Below the pieces are notes generated by a model. It worked only from the letters and a program-made list of their open reading frames with translations, made no database searches and had not been told where the DNA came from. A stretch of DNA of 64,000 nucleotides from the NCBI GenBank assembly GCA_001600875.1, contig BCLD01000006.1, positions 821,017 to 885,016 on the forward strand, in the 5' to 3' direction. Of this stretch, positions 24,140 through 39,280 are shown one piece after another. The position numbers and the translations under genes are program-made. Each line of letters opens with the position of its first letter. Within the stretch, counting starts at the first letter, position 1. Source of the stretch: Solicoccozyma terricola. Its lineage: Eukaryota; Basidiomycota; Tremellomycetes; Filobasidiales; Piskurozymaceae.

Positions 24140-27100
24140 AGTGGTGGGATAGGTCATCAAATGGGGAATTCATTAGCTGCAAAGACGGCTTCTTTGGCTA
24201 ATCCTCAAACGATGTATCAGATGTGTTCTGATACTAGGAAGAGGTTGAGGAAAGTTGCGGGTTATGGGAGGTTTCTAGGTGAGTGACTTTGAGAGAGAGG
24301 TGTGCGATGTGTGAGGGAGGGGAAGACATACTGAAACGGAGTTTTCTGTTGGACCCTCATTTAGAATTACCACTTGGCGCACAACGGTTAGACGTTGTCA
24401 ACCATATCTGGCTCTCTTTCCGTCTCGGTTCATCCCTTTGTCATCTCTTCAACATGCTCCTCCCGATCTTTGACACTCCCGAATCACCATCACCGATCCC
24501 AATAGAGTTTCCCGATTTCGACTATGCGGAAGAACATGGAGTTCTCAGTTGGGGAAGTCGGCCAGAGAACATCAAACAATGCAAAAAAGGTGCTGCAAAG
24601 TTCATCATGACGTTGACAACTCTACGAAAGGATGGCAAGTGGCCGGAAAATGACCCGTTATGGGCTATTCACGAGTTGTTTGGTGTTGATACAGGTGGAT
24701 TGGTAAAAGTGTTGAGAACGATTGGAATTCTCTTGGATAAACTTCCAGCGAGCGCTTGGATTAGGGAGGATTCGGGGGATTCACCATCTACGCCATTCGC
24801 AATGGAGAGGAGTGGTTCGATTAGTGGCTTACAGGATACATATTTCCCACTTCCCAACGGCGGTCAACATCAACCTATGCCGTCGATTAACGGAACACCT
24901 TTCCAACGACCACCATCAGCCGCAGCATCATCGGCGTATTACCCTTCACATCGTCCTCAACTCTCTACCGCATCTCATCATGGTCGACCTGGGTTCGAGA
25001 TCCCGAATGGGCAAGGAACGATGCAATCAGGAGGTGGTAGTCGAGCAGCACCAGGATTACACATCAACACCTCACTCGATCGTAGCAAGAGCTACGGTGG
25101 CGCGGGTTCCAACGCTGGAGCGACTCCAGATCCATCCAATTATGGACCAATGAGTGCATTACCTCAACTTGAGACGAGACAGGGCGACGCAAGACCAGTC
25201 GATTGTGGTCAAGCAGCCATGCATGTATGGGAGATTCTCAAAACCGAGAAGAAATACGTGCAGGAATTGGAAATTCTCGCGGAATACTCACAGAGTCTCC
25301 TTCAACACTCACTCGTTGCACCAGATACTGTGCATCTGATCTTCTCCAATCTCGGCAAGCTACTCGATTTCCAGGTGGGGGGGTTTACGTACATCGATAG
25401 CACAGGATAACACACTGATCTGTCTCGTCTTCTACAGCGTCGTTTCCTTACTCAACTTGAGACTCAGTACGAACCGGTCGTGGAGAATGGCGGCAACGCC
25501 TGGGTGGAAGGCCGATGGGGTCACCCGTGGGTCAGCATGGTAAGTTCCATCGACGCCAAATTGACCCACCGTCTTCGTCATTTACTAAACATCGACTTTT
25601 GTGTCGACTGATAAAGGAGAAAGAATTCGAGGTGTATGAGCCGTACTGTGCGAATTACCTCAATGCCATCGAGCTCATCGAGAAGGAAAAGGAGAATCTA
25701 GATGTACGTTCATGATCAATGGGTGCCTCAACCGTAAGAAGCTGATCTCGTCTCGTCTCAAATGGTAGCGCATGACTTTGTCCTTGAGTACTATGGAACT
25801 ACCGGCTTTCGTCATCTTGCCCATCCAGCGTATATGCAAATACCCTCTTCTGCTCCAAAACCTCGTTGACAGTTCAGCATCGACCGACTACGCGTTCAAG
25901 GAGGACCTCGCCGCCGGTCTTGCCATCAGTAAAAAGATCGCAGACTCTGTCAACGAAACTTTGCGACAGCACTCCAATCTGGGTCTCGTCGAAGAGCTCA
26001 AGACTCGCGTCAAGGACTGGAAAGGTCATAATATCGTTGAATTTGGTCGACTTTTGCTCGATGGTCAGTTCATCATCACCAAATCTGATCAGGATCGTGA
26101 CTACTCCATATATCTCTTCGAGCGGATGATCCTCTGTTGCAAGGAGGTCATTCCGGAGAAAAAGGACAAGCGAGCAGGAAAGAGTGGCAGCATCCTCAAG
26201 AAGCAGACTGCGGCGGAGAGGATGGCAACAGCAGGACCGCCAAAGAAGAACCCACTATCGCTCAAGGGAAGGATATACGTCAACAATTTGACAGGTATAG
26301 AGAGGAGTACCAGTCCAAATGGTGAGCCAGTGCAAGGGGTCTCGAGCCGATGTCACTCCCTAACCTGGCCCCATTTTTTCACAGGCGACTACTCCCTCAA
26401 GATCATGTGGCGACAGCAGGACGATCCTGAAGGCTACGAGTACTTTATTCTGCACGTCAAGAGCTCCGAGACCTTGAACAAGTGGGAGGTTGAGATCCAG
26501 AAGCTCATGCAAGCAGACAGTCGACGACGGGAGGAACGGGAACGCCGGTCCATGCAGAAGCAGTACCAATACACCCCTTCCGGCACCAATTTCCCGCTTA
26601 CGCCAGGGTCCGATAGGATGCATAGAGCGACGCCGTCTGGCGAGTACTTCCGTGAAGGTGATGCGTACCGCAGACAGTGGGACGATGAGACAGCTGTCAC
26701 CCCGAGCACTACGGCAACAAACACCCCCAACTCGTATGTCGGTTCGCGAAGGACAATGAGTGGCCAGGGAATTCCGGACCGGTATTCTGGCAGCGTCGGC
26801 GGTAGGGTCTCGGACGATCATTATCAAGGTTCGGCGCTCTCGCAATGGCGATACAATGGAAATGGTGCACCCGCGATGCCACCGATGCCTCGAACGTTGT
26901 CGACCAGCGTCACCGAACAAGGTGCCGACGGTCATTACCGGTCCAATTCGAGAAGCGCATACGGCTCTGGGCGAATTCCGCACGAGGATAACCCGGGCTC
27001 GAGGGCTGTCGGTCTTCCATACCTGTCTGAATCGAGCGAAGAAGTCCTGCGGCCGTCGATGGCCCAGGCAAACGCTCGCTACGCTAATGGCATTGGCATG

Positions 27101-27885
27101 CAACGTACAGGGTCCAATCAGAACGATCGGACTTTAGCACAGCCACATCCAGCTGCTCTTCGAATGCGATCAGCATCAAGTCCCAACGTCTACCAGGTAC
27201 CATTCCTAGGAGCTCTTCAGCAGAACTCAAGACCGCCTCTTCCCTATGGCGTTTCTTCAGCGATGACTCCTGGTAGCTCTGATCATTCCTTGGCCTCGAA
27301 TGGTGATGAACGCTCGCGCCATCCCGCGCAATTCGGCAACAGTTCGTATGGCCCATCGGCGATGTCGTTGACCACTACAAGCGAGACCAATGTCAGCGAT
27401 TTTGCCAAGCGATCGAGTAACAGCAGCGGATCAACTGAGCTGTCAGAACTGTCTTCGCACTCGCCGGAAACGCCTTATGGCGGTCATATCGGTGACTCGA
27501 TGCAGCTCAAGCACAGGGAAAGCAGCGGTGATAGTATCAGAAACGTTATCGTGAAGGTGCACTTCAATCAAGTGAGTGCAAATGCGGGCTCTTAGCGAAC
27601 TCGTAGTACATGCATGCATGCATGCTGACATGACTGTCCCTTCCTCAGGATATATTCAAGTTGCTTGTACCGTCTGACATCAATTGCTCGTCACTCAAGG
27701 CCAAAGTCATTCGCAAAGTCAGTCTGTGTGGGGGTCGCCGTGAAGAGCGACCTATCAAGTGCTACTATCGTGACGAGGAGCAAGAGCGGCTGCGCTTAGA
27801 TGCCGACGAGGATCTCATCACGCTGTTTGACCCAGTCGTCTCGGGTCTGGCACGGGAGGTAGAGCTCGAAGTCAACGAGGCCTAG
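23913..27885 (+). CDS. CDC24: CDC24-type Rho GEF for Cdc42
   Basis: A multi-exon protein of about 1,000 residues with the full Cdc24 architecture. The N-terminus reads MSISTRKKTGSISHPSLTGV and leads into a poly-Gly tract. A CDC24 calponin-like domain follows (MYQMCSDTRKRLRKVAGYGR; LDVVNHIWLSFRLGSSLCHL), then the DH/RhoGEF domain (VWEILKTEKKYVQELEILAE; VILPIQRICKYPLLLQNLVD), the PH domain (LLLDGQFIITKSDQDRDYSI; YFILHVKSSETLNKWEVEIQ), a long Ser/Pro-rich region, and a C-terminal PB1 domain (NVIVKVHFNQ joined to DIFKLLVPSD, ending AREVELEVNEA). Cdc24 activates Cdc42 for budding, mating and hyphal polarity, and its PB1 domain binds the scaffold Bem1. As assembled, the 82-G run at 24057-24138 puts the downstream exon one base out of frame; a tract of 80 or 83 would keep it open. 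The frame break is probably a homopolymer length error, but real length variation is possible. Confidence 0.92.
24057..24138 (+). repeat. 82-nt poly-G tract inside the CDC24 coding sequence
   Basis: A codon-aligned run of 82 G (starting on the first base of a Gly codon) encodes about 27 glycines. Because 82 is not a multiple of three plus two, the frame reads GTA GTG GTG GGA TAG afterwards instead of the open AGT GGT GGG ATA GGT that leads into the CDC24 domain. Confidence 0.93.
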
Positions 27886-28914
27886 GCAATAAGCACACAT
27901 CCAAGATCCTCAACCTCCTCTCATTCAATCGCACTCCCGATTCTGGTTCATACGTCGTTCACAATTCACACCCCGTCGCTTTACTCTCTCATTTGACATC
28001 TGGCACTCGTTTGAAGCAACTGATTTTCATTGTGTATTTATTTTTCCATTCCACAACAACTTGACGACCTCCCTCTCTCTCCATCTGTCCATCCTCTCTT
28101 TTCTGGTTTCAACTGCGTCTTTCTGTCTGTCGTTGTATTCGTTACTTTGCTCCGAGAATATGAAACGAAATTTGGGGAATACGAAATGGCTACGGCTGAC
28201 TTTGATGTCCCGCCACGCGTTCTACCGGATCCGTCGTGGTTGGTTCTATCATCCGACCAGCCATCTATGGGTGTTTCATGGAATTTCACCTGCGCAAGGT
28301 TGTTCTGTCCACCCTGCTTGCCCAGCCTACCTGCTTTGCCCACCCGCTTAGAGTATAGAGTATGCAGCGCCATCCTTGTTTACCGCCGTGCGCAGTGGCA
28401 CTCCTCCCGCTGTCATGTGCGCTGATGACCGCAGTGGCGGCAGATGCCAGGCACGGCCATGTTCAGCCATCTTCTACGCGTTCGACAGGAGAGATGGTGG
28501 CCTGGGATGGTGGTGCAGGCTGGTGCAGAAGGGGCCATCCTCCGGGACAAAGGCAAGTCCAGGGTGCACCCCTCCGTGCTTTGTTTGAGGTCCGCATCGT
28601 CTCCGTCGGCTGGGCATGCGGAACAGCCAAGTTTCTCTGCTGGTATAGAGTCTGCGTTCAAACCAACCCAATCGCTTTCTTTCCTCTTCAGCAGCATCAC
28701 TTCCTTCTCGCATCACCACGTACTTGTCCTCGTCTCTACAACCAAAGAGCACCGTACTCCTTGACGGAGTTAGCTAGCTCGACATTGGCTGTGCCACCTG
28801 TTCTGCTCGACGCAACAGCACCTCGTCTTCATTCGTTTCTCATCGACAAATCGTCGCTTGACCCTCCCCCTCCCCCCCCCCCCCCCCTACAACAAACAAA
28901 TCTCAACCTTCATC
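27886..28914. other. Intergenic/promoter region upstream of the secreted Ser/Thr-rich protein
   Basis: About 1 kb without a recognisable gene. It is C/T-rich. A run of 16 C at 28872-28887 lies 27 bases before the next start codon, followed by an A/C-rich leader (TACAACAAACAAATC) typical of highly expressed fungal genes. Long overlapping open frames here have no sign of conserved protein sequence. Confidence 0.5.
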
Positions 28915-31900
28915 ATGCACATCTCTCCAGTAGGCCTGCTGGTATTGGCTCTGGTATCCAGCCAGGTGGCCGAAGCCATGCCTCGACCTCACGTTCGGAC
29001 GGGCTACAAGGCCAGTTTCGTCAAACAACGCTCGCTGCAGGTCAGAGAGCAGGAGAGACTAGAGATCTCTAGAAAACGGGACGTGGCAGCTGCCGATCTC
29101 GTAGCGACAACTGTTTCTGGGGACGCAGAGGCAGACGACTCGCTTGTCAAATTCGCTTCAACCTCCAACACTAACGGCATAACAGCGACATCCAACTCCA
29201 CTGGCGTTGATACAGTGCCGCCAACCCTCGACCCTTCTTCTCCCGAAGTCTCTTCCATCATATCACAGTTGATAGCATCCACATCCGCCTTCAACTCATT
29301 TACCTACTCGGCTTACTCTCCTCCCACCTCGACCGTCTCCGCCTCAACGACGACCATCTCCGCTTACTCGACCGCAACCGCTTCTTCCACAGATATCAGC
29401 CAAGACCCGGTGTCTATGGCTATGGCGGCGGCAGAGAGTTATGCGCTGGGCCAGTACCTGAGGAAGGCTTTGCCCACCGTGACTGTAGAGCTTGTCTTGG
29501 TCCCCTCGCAGGTGAGCTCCCTCCTCTTTTCCATGCTACCAACCGTCAAACATCGCGCTAACCCTTCACTTTATCGGTTTCCCACACAGATGCCAGACGG
29601 TCATTGGGACTACGTGGTACAAGTAGGCTCAGATGGAACGGCGACAGCTTCCCCGACCTATCTTACCTCAGGTGCGGCAGCAACAGCACCATCGTACTCT
29701 ACCATCACGACCACGGCGTCACCGGCTTACGTTACGCCTTCTCCTGGCTCCTCGCCTGGGTCTGATAATGGTTCAGAATCATACTCGGCTGTAGACTCTG
29801 CCGTTGCGTCCCCTGACTACGGGTATGGTGCGCAAATCACCTCTTCCGCCGTCTACGCCGAATCCACAGGTCGTGCAGCCTACACCCCGATCTACGGACC
29901 GTCTGTTCAAAACTCTGTTTTCAACTCTGCGTCCCCAGTGTCGGTTGTCTCAGCGACATCTACCGGTCCTGCATCCTACACCCCGGTTTATGGACAACCA
30001 GCTCAGGCATCGGTATCGAACTCTGCTTTGCCCGTGGCGGAAGTTTCAGCTAGTTTGAGCTCTACACCTGCATGGACCACTGGCAGAGGTCAGCAACATT
30101 CCTACCCTACGCAGGCGGCAGGCGGTGATGGATCTATCGTTGCATCTGCCGATTCCTCGTCTACTCAAGCGTGGACGACTGGAAGTGGTCAACAACACTC
30201 CTATCCTCAGGCGAGCTCCGTGGCAGGTGACTCCTCTGTCTCGTCGTCATACTCCGATGTCCCAGTCCCCTCCGCCTCTACGACAGGTACTGGTGAAACC
30301 GACAACAATGGTATCAGTATTGGTACCATCGTTCCAACCTCGACTGTCACCGATACTGCTCCCACCGATTCCGCGTCTTCGTCGTCTTCGTCGACTCAGA
30401 ACCCATGGTTACAGACTGCAACCCGAGCTGTGGATCCTGTAGGCGGTTACACCAGCGCAGTGGCTTCAAGCAATATCCCTGTTGCTACCGAATCGGCTTC
30501 GTCTGCACCGGTGGTTCCCACTTCCTCTGCAACCGACGTACCCACTTCAGTCTCCGGATCGACGATTGCCCCAGTGATCAGCGCCTCTGCGACTGACCCT
30601 GCTACTCCGGCATCATCTGACGTTGTTACTGCGACCAGAAGCGATACCTCTGCTCCGGTCGAGACTGCGACCGCGGACGATACTTCCACCCTTGCTACTG
30701 CAAGCACATCCACCGACGTGCCCTCGATGAGTGTATCTTCCGACATGGCAACTGCAACTGCAACTGCAACTGCGTCCGATTCCGCTTCGGTCTCTGTATC
30801 GTCAACTGCTGTAGACTCAGCTTCTTCAGACGCACCACTATCCGCTACTCAATCGGACCCCGCTCCTTCAGAAACAGTCTCTATCAGCGACAGTGCTTCG
30901 GCGACGGCGTCTACCACGACATTTGACCCGGCAACTACCTCATCGACCTCCCCAACGGACCCTTCGGGAACGGTCTCCGTAACCGCATCGGTATCGGCAG
31001 ACTCTAGCAGTGTTTCCGTCTTCCCTCCTCACTACTACAACGGTTCTACCGTGGCGTCCGAGTTTGCGTCGTCGTCATCGTCGTCGTCTGCGATTCAAAC
31101 CGGTCTTCCCATCTTCCCGATTACCAACACCACCGATATCTCTTCATCGGAATCGGCTTCGTCGACTAACACTGTCATCGAATCAGGTAGCCTATCGGCG
31201 TCGACAACCGTTGTGGAGTCGAGCAGCGCTACCGCATCTGTCTCCTCGTCGGGCGCATCAGCGGACGGAGACTCTACCAGCACCTCAGCGTCAGCTATTG
31301 CTGCCGACTCTTCTTCTACCTTCCCATCCGCCTCGGTCACCACCAGCTTTGTTGAGTCGAGCAGCGCTACCGCATCTGTCTCCTCGTCGGACGCATCAGC
31401 GGGCGGAGACTCTACCAGTACTTCAGCGTCAGCTATTGCTACCGACTCTTCTTCTACCTTCCCATCCGCCTCNGTCACCGCCAGCCTTGTTGAGTCGAGC
31501 AGCGCTACCGCATCTGTCTCATCGTCGGACCCATCAGCGGGCGGAGACTCTACCAGTACTTCAGCATCAGCTATCGCAACCGATTCTTCTTCTACCATCC
31601 CATCGGCCTCCGTCACCGCCAGCCCGAGTGATCCCACTGCGTCGGCTTCCGCCAGCATCACCAACTCTGAAGAGGATAATGGTATTGCTACCGCCACTGT
31701 TACGGATGTCAAATACGTCAACGTCACTATGACTAGTACCACACACCTTCCTCACGAGACAGGCTCCGTCTCAACGAGTGCCCAATTGGCTACCGATTCA
31801 ACTTCGGGTACGGCTTCAGCAACTGATTCGGTCACTGATAGCATGACAGACCCAGCGGAGACATCAACCGTGACATCGAACTCCTCCATGCCGACTGTCA

Positions 31901-32403
31901 CTGGCTCCTCCGTGGAATCCGCCAGTGTCACCGACATCGCTAGCGTTTCCAGCAGCAGCGACTTGAGTGCTACGGCATCAGCTACCACCGATATCACCCT
32001 CTCTGCCACAGCTTCTGCTTCGGACTCCTCCAGCGCTGAGGAATCTACCACTGCTCGTGTGTCTCTCGGTCAGCCAGGTGGAAGTCCAAGTTTCACAAGG
32101 TCTCATGAGGCCATCTCCTCCTCCGGATTGGCTCAACCGAGTGCCACTATATCGGACTCGTCTTCTGCGGATCCCACCGCTACTGCTCCCACCTCCGACA
32201 TCTCGCCCTCCGATTCGGCATCCATCTCGATGACTCCCACCGAGACTCCCTCGGCTAGTCTTACGGTCTCTACTACCCTCTCGGCCTCTTCGAGTACCAG
32301 TACCGATACCACAGAGTGGTGTAAACGTGATGGAGAAGAGGAGTGGGAAGAGGTTTGGGTGAACGAGGAGGACATCCAACCTGATTGGATCATTCTCGAG
32401 TAG
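28915..32403 (+). CDS. Secreted Ser/Thr-rich, mucin-like cell-surface protein with tandem repeats
   Basis: About 1,136 residues after removal of one 78-nt intron (29512-29589; GTGAGC donor, CACACAG acceptor). Retaining this intron would also keep the frame open. The signal peptide is MHISPVGLLVLALVSSQVAE, with cleavage expected near AEA-MPRP. A possible Kex2 site (SRKRD) follows. Then comes a short ordered part (ESYALGQYLRKALPTVTVEL; MPDGHWDYVVQVGSDGTATA), and the rest is Ser/Thr/Ala-rich and expected to be heavily O-mannosylated. Repeats include two copies of YTPxYG, two of AWTTGxGQQHSYP, and three ~46-residue units starting VESSSATASVSSS (31210-31620). The C-terminus is unusual: acidic and Trp-rich (WCKRDGEEEWEEVWVNEEDI), with no hydrophobic GPI tail, so the protein is probably released or otherwise wall-bound. 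One base (31474) is N inside repeat 3. Poly-C lies in the leader and again in the 3' region. Confidence 0.8.
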   Translation: MHISPVGLLVLALVSSQVAEAMPRPHVRTGYKASFVKQRSLQVREQERLEISRKRDVAAADLVATTVSGDAEADDSLVKFASTSNTNGITATSNSTGVDTVPPTLDPSSPEVSSIISQLIASTSAFNSFTYSAYSPPTSTVSASTTTISAYSTATASSTDISQDPVSMAMAAAESYALGQYLRKALPTVTVELVLVPSQVSSLLFSMLPTVKHRANPSLYRFPTQMPDGHWDYVVQVGSDGTATASPTYLTSGAAATAPSYSTITTTASPAYVTPSPGSSPGSDNGSESYSAVDSAVASPDYGYGAQITSSAVYAESTGRAAYTPIYGPSVQNSVFNSASPVSVVSATSTGPASYTPVYGQPAQASVSNSALPVAEVSASLSSTPAWTTGRGQQHSYPTQAAGGDGSIVASADSSSTQAWTTGSGQQHSYPQASSVAGDSSVSSSYSDVPVPSASTTGTGETDNNGISIGTIVPTSTVTDTAPTDSASSSSSSTQNPWLQTATRAVDPVGGYTSAVASSNIPVATESASSAPVVPTSSATDVPTSVSGSTIAPVISASATDPATPASSDVVTATRSDTSAPVETATADDTSTLATASTSTDVPSMSVSSDMATATATATASDSASVSVSSTAVDSASSDAPLSATQSDPAPSETVSISDSASATASTTTFDPATTSSTSPTDPSGTVSVTASVSADSSSVSVFPPHYYNGSTVASEFASSSSSSSAIQTGLPIFPITNTTDISSSESASSTNTVIESGSLSASTTVVESSSATASVSSSGASADGDSTSTSASAIAADSSSTFPSASVTTSFVESSSATASVSSSDASAGGDSTSTSASAIATDSSSTFPSAXVTASLVESSSATASVSSSDPSAGGDSTSTSASAIATDSSSTIPSASVTASPSDPTASASASITNSEEDNGIATATVTDVKYVNVTMTSTTHLPHETGSVSTSAQLATDSTSGTASATDSVTDSMTDPAETSTVTSNSSMPTVTGSSVESASVTDIASVSSSSDLSATASATTDITLSATASASDSSSAEESTTARVSLGQPGGSPSFTRSHEAISSSGLAQPSATISDSSSADPTATAPTSDISPSDSASISMTPTETPSASLTVSTTLSASSSTSTDTTEWCKRDGEEEWEEVWVNEEDIQPDWIILE
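31210..31625 (+). repeat. Three tandem ~138 bp coding repeats in the mucin-like gene
   Basis: Three near-identical units encode VESSSATASVSSS, then GASADGD, DASAGGD or DPSAGGD, then STSTSASAIA(A/T)DSSST. The DNA copies are also nearly identical, pointing to recent duplication or gene conversion. Copy number is likely to vary between strains. The N at 31474 sits between copies 2 and 3. Confidence 0.85.
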
Positions 32404-32419
32404 AATGCCCAACGATTTT

Positions 32420-32442
32420 NTTNNTTTCCCCCCCCCCCCCCC
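32420..32442. repeat. Ambiguous bases and poly-C run in the 3' region of the mucin-like gene
   Basis: Three N (32420, 32423, 32424) precede 15 C (32428-32442), 17-40 bases after the stop codon of the mucin-like gene. This is a low-quality homopolymer junction. Confidence 0.8.
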
Positions 32443-32581
32443 ACCCCTAATGTCCTTTCGTTCTCGTCCTTTCCATTCATTTCCTTTCGTTGCGTCGACA
32501 ATTATGTATAAATTAGTCGAGGTGTCATTCCTTATATTACAGGGCGCTGGGCGCTAATGGTATCTATCTCAAATTCTTACT

Positions 32582-33319
32582 TCATGCAGTCGTGTCTTCC
32601 GGCGTCGCATCAGAGTAGAGTGGTGGGAAGTTTTCCAGCGGTTTGCTGTGAGGTAGAGAGAACATGGATTGACCCTGAGTTTGATGTTTCCCAGCCAGAC
32701 AGCCAGCCAGACAGCCAGGGGTCTTTGGGAAGATAGTGCTCACCTCCGCAAATCCCAAACATCCTCGCTACTCCCACCGACCCTTCTTCCAGTCCACCAC
32801 TCTGCTCTCCGCTTGATCCACAATTGTCGTTTAACTTCCGGATCCTCGCCCTTCAATGACATGCAGTACTTGAAATCTTCTAGCTTATAGGTGCAATCTC
32901 GGAGCTCGCCATGTCGATATAGGTTTCGTATTTGTGGACCAAGCGCTACATGACAGTGACAACGTTAGGACCCTCAGACGATTGCTTGTCCGCACGAATT
33001 GAGAGACCCACCATAGCAAGATATAAAATCATCACTAGATGAAAGTACATCAGCTTGACACCGACAGACAGCCGCGTATCGATGCCCGCACACACACTCA
33101 CAACAACTTCATACATCCTGGCAACTCGTCGACGGTGGGGTATTGTACAGCCTGATACGTTTCCTCGTCCTTGAGGATGCGGTGAAAGCGCTTGAGCGTT
33201 GGAGCTGTATGCTCATGGGAAGACGACGATGCAGTTGATGGCTGTTCCGAGGAAGACATGCTGAATGCTGAAGTGGTATGGGTTGACACCACTTCTGACG
33301 AGCTTTCACCGTTCACCAT
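32582..33319 (-). CDS. EMI1/DUF3128-family twin CX9C protein
   Basis: Spliced exons give MVNGESSSEVVSTHTTSAFS, a Ser-rich N-terminus, then LKRFHRILKDEETYQAVQYP, ELPGCMKLFDDFISCY, LGPQIRNLYRHGELRDCTYK, LEDFKYCMSLKGEDPEVKRQ, RRAEWWTGRRVGGSSEDVWD, and SKPLENFPPLYSDATPEDTTA. The Cys pattern is C-x9-C (CMKLFDDFISC) and C-x9-C (CTYKLEDFKYC), the twin CX9C arrangement of mitochondrial intermembrane-space proteins. The AEWW...SSEDVWD block is diagnostic of the Emi1 (early meiotic induction) / DUF3128 family. The first Cys pair is completed only after splicing a short exon that supplies FDDFISCY. An upstream in-frame ATG at 33379 is possible. The gene is divergent from the GNAT gene (~180 bp) and convergent with the mucin-like gene. 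Confidence 0.85.
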
Positions 33320-33499
33320 TCGACTCAACTGCGGGCTCGCGGGATAATTTGTCCGGCTCGCGTGGCAAACGTCAGTCAACCAACTCGGACGTCAAAGTGC
33401 TGCATAGATGGATGGCAACTTCAACTGAGGAGACAAGGGCAGTTGGAGGACATCGGGACAGGAATACAACGCAAGACTTCCTACCGTCACCGGTGGAAC

Positions 33500-34651
33500 A
33501 TGGTTACTCCAACAAAAATCGTGATGCGCGATGTGCAAGTCGAAGACTACCTCGAGATTTGCCGAGCTCTCGTGCGGTCAGGACCTTCGTCGCTTCATAT
33601 GCTCGGATTGATGTTATCACCATGCATCGCAAACCACGGTGAGACTCAGGAGGAACTACTGGATGTGCTTTCTAAAATAATATCTTCTGGGCAATTTCAT
33701 CTGAAGCTGATTGGGGGAGTTCCCATCACATCTGGTGGCGAGCACACTTCCACCCCTTGGCCGATCTGGGGTCTGGCAGCAGTAGCTCTGGGAGGGGGTC
33801 GTGGGTCTACACCTGCTCGAGCTCACTTCTGGCTATCATCGGAGTGCGATATCTCCAACGATCCAGAAAACCATATAGCGAGGGCCTCTGTGGAACAGAT
33901 GGATGTCTTCAGGACTGCTTTGGAAGAATTTTTCATTCCGACAATCCGTTCAGCTGGCTTGTCGGAATGCATGTTTCACAGCTTGAATGCATGTTGGAAA
34001 GACCTACTTGGGGAGATGGGTATCCTGGAGGTGGTGAGGGACAATCCATGTGTGAAATCAACGAAACTCTATCACAAGCGGATCAACGCATCAATCGATT
34101 CGAGAGATGTACCCGTCGTACGGTCAGTGCTCGATAGCGATGTCAAGACGGTGAGTCGTGGCAATTCAACATCTGAGTGGACGGGTAAACCTGAAAGCTC
34201 AAATCGAACACTCAGATACAAGCTGCGAACAAGATTCCCTTTCGGGAAGACTACCTGCAATCTCGAGCTCATTTATCAGCTGTCGTGGCGACTGCGGATG
34301 GTCAACCTGCTTCCTGGGCTCTGACTCACGATGACCGTCAGTCCGAGCCATGTCAAGTCGAGTAACATTCAACCCACTGAATACCTGGTACATATAGTCT
34401 CCATTGCGGCTCTTCATACCTCGCCTTCCCATCGACGAGCAGGTTTCGCTTCAGTTGTACTGCAAGCTGTGTGCAATGCCACTGTAGAGGCGATCGAAAG
34501 ATGTCCTCTCAATCCGTATGAAGCCAACGATCCAGTCTGGATGCATGGCGATTGCGAGGCAGACAACGTCAAGGCTCAACGTTGGTTCCAAGCGCAAGGC
34601 TTCCAGCCTACGGTCAAAAATACTTGGATTCTCTTCCGTCTACGTGCATAG
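33500..34651 (+). CDS. GNAT-family N-acetyltransferase
   Basis: Long first exon 33500-34152 (MVTPTKIVMRDVQVEDYLEI, then a stretch of about 200 residues), a second exon from about 34219 (IQAANKIPFREDYLQSRAHL, QPASWALTHDD) and a last exon joined through a GTCAGT...TAG intron to LSIAALHTSPSHRRAGFASV. That last motif is the acetyl-CoA-binding motif A (R-R-x-G-x-A), followed by VLQAVCNATVEAIERC and the motif B-like NVKAQRWFQAQGFQPT. The protein is about 340 residues, longer than a minimal GNAT domain, with the acetyltransferase fold in the C-terminal half. The substrate cannot be told from the sequence. No signal or targeting peptide is evident. The start is the ATG at the head of the conserved-looking KIVMRDVQVEDYLEI segment. 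Confidence 0.8.
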
Positions 34652-34868
34652 AAGGGGCCGGCCGCAGGCACTCTACATTATACAGAAGCCTCGCGGAATA
34701 GACTAGAAGCGAGATGGAACAACGTGACGATAAAAAGGGGGAAACGACAACATGGGTAGAAAGACGACAAGAGCCAAGGCATGTACCGGTTCCGAAAAAG
34801 TGATGTTGGTACAGTGACGGGTAAACCCCAATCGAGTTAGTTGTGTAAAGCGGGTCGTGATTCGTTCG

Positions 34869-38928
<4,060 letters not shown>

Positions 38929-39280
38929 GATGACGCGTGGGAGGGGGACGTGGAGGGGGAGGGGGGTGGTGGTGATGCTGGTGTGCGTGCGTGTGTGTGT
39001 TTGTTGGGCGGCGTTTGAGTAGGGATACTCGCCGCGATACTACCGACGATGTGGGGCGATCATGAGGGTGGTGTTGGTGGTGGGGAGTGAGTGGTGTGGA
39101 TGTTGACTGACAGCATGCTGCCTTCGCGTCCTCGAGTCACTCCGAGAGAACGAACGAGACCATCCCGCGTTTGTTGTTGAGTTGGCGTGAGTCACGTGTC
39201 GGTGGCGAACAGCGGGTGGCGAACAGTGGGTGGCGAACATGGCATACCCATCCATCCATCCATCATACACAGTACTCGTA
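38929..39280. promoter_or_regulatory. WEE1 upstream region with GTGGCGAACA direct repeats
   Basis: 352 bases between the WEE1 start and the stop of the upstream Zn2Cys6 gene. On the coding strand the leader is C-rich, with ACGCGT at 38933-38938. A direct repeat of GTGGCGAACA occurs three times at 14-base spacing (39202, 39216, 39230), next to a palindromic CACGTG (39194-39199). No coding sequence is seen. Confidence 0.5.

Noticed and set aside
28030..29072. Overlapping open frames upstream of the mucin-like gene
   Set aside because: No conserved sequence and out of frame with the signal-peptide start; the region behaves as a promoter and leader.
31095..32412. Long antisense open frames opposite the mucin-like gene
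   Set aside because: They arise from the regular Ser/Thr codon repeats and mirror the sense repeats.
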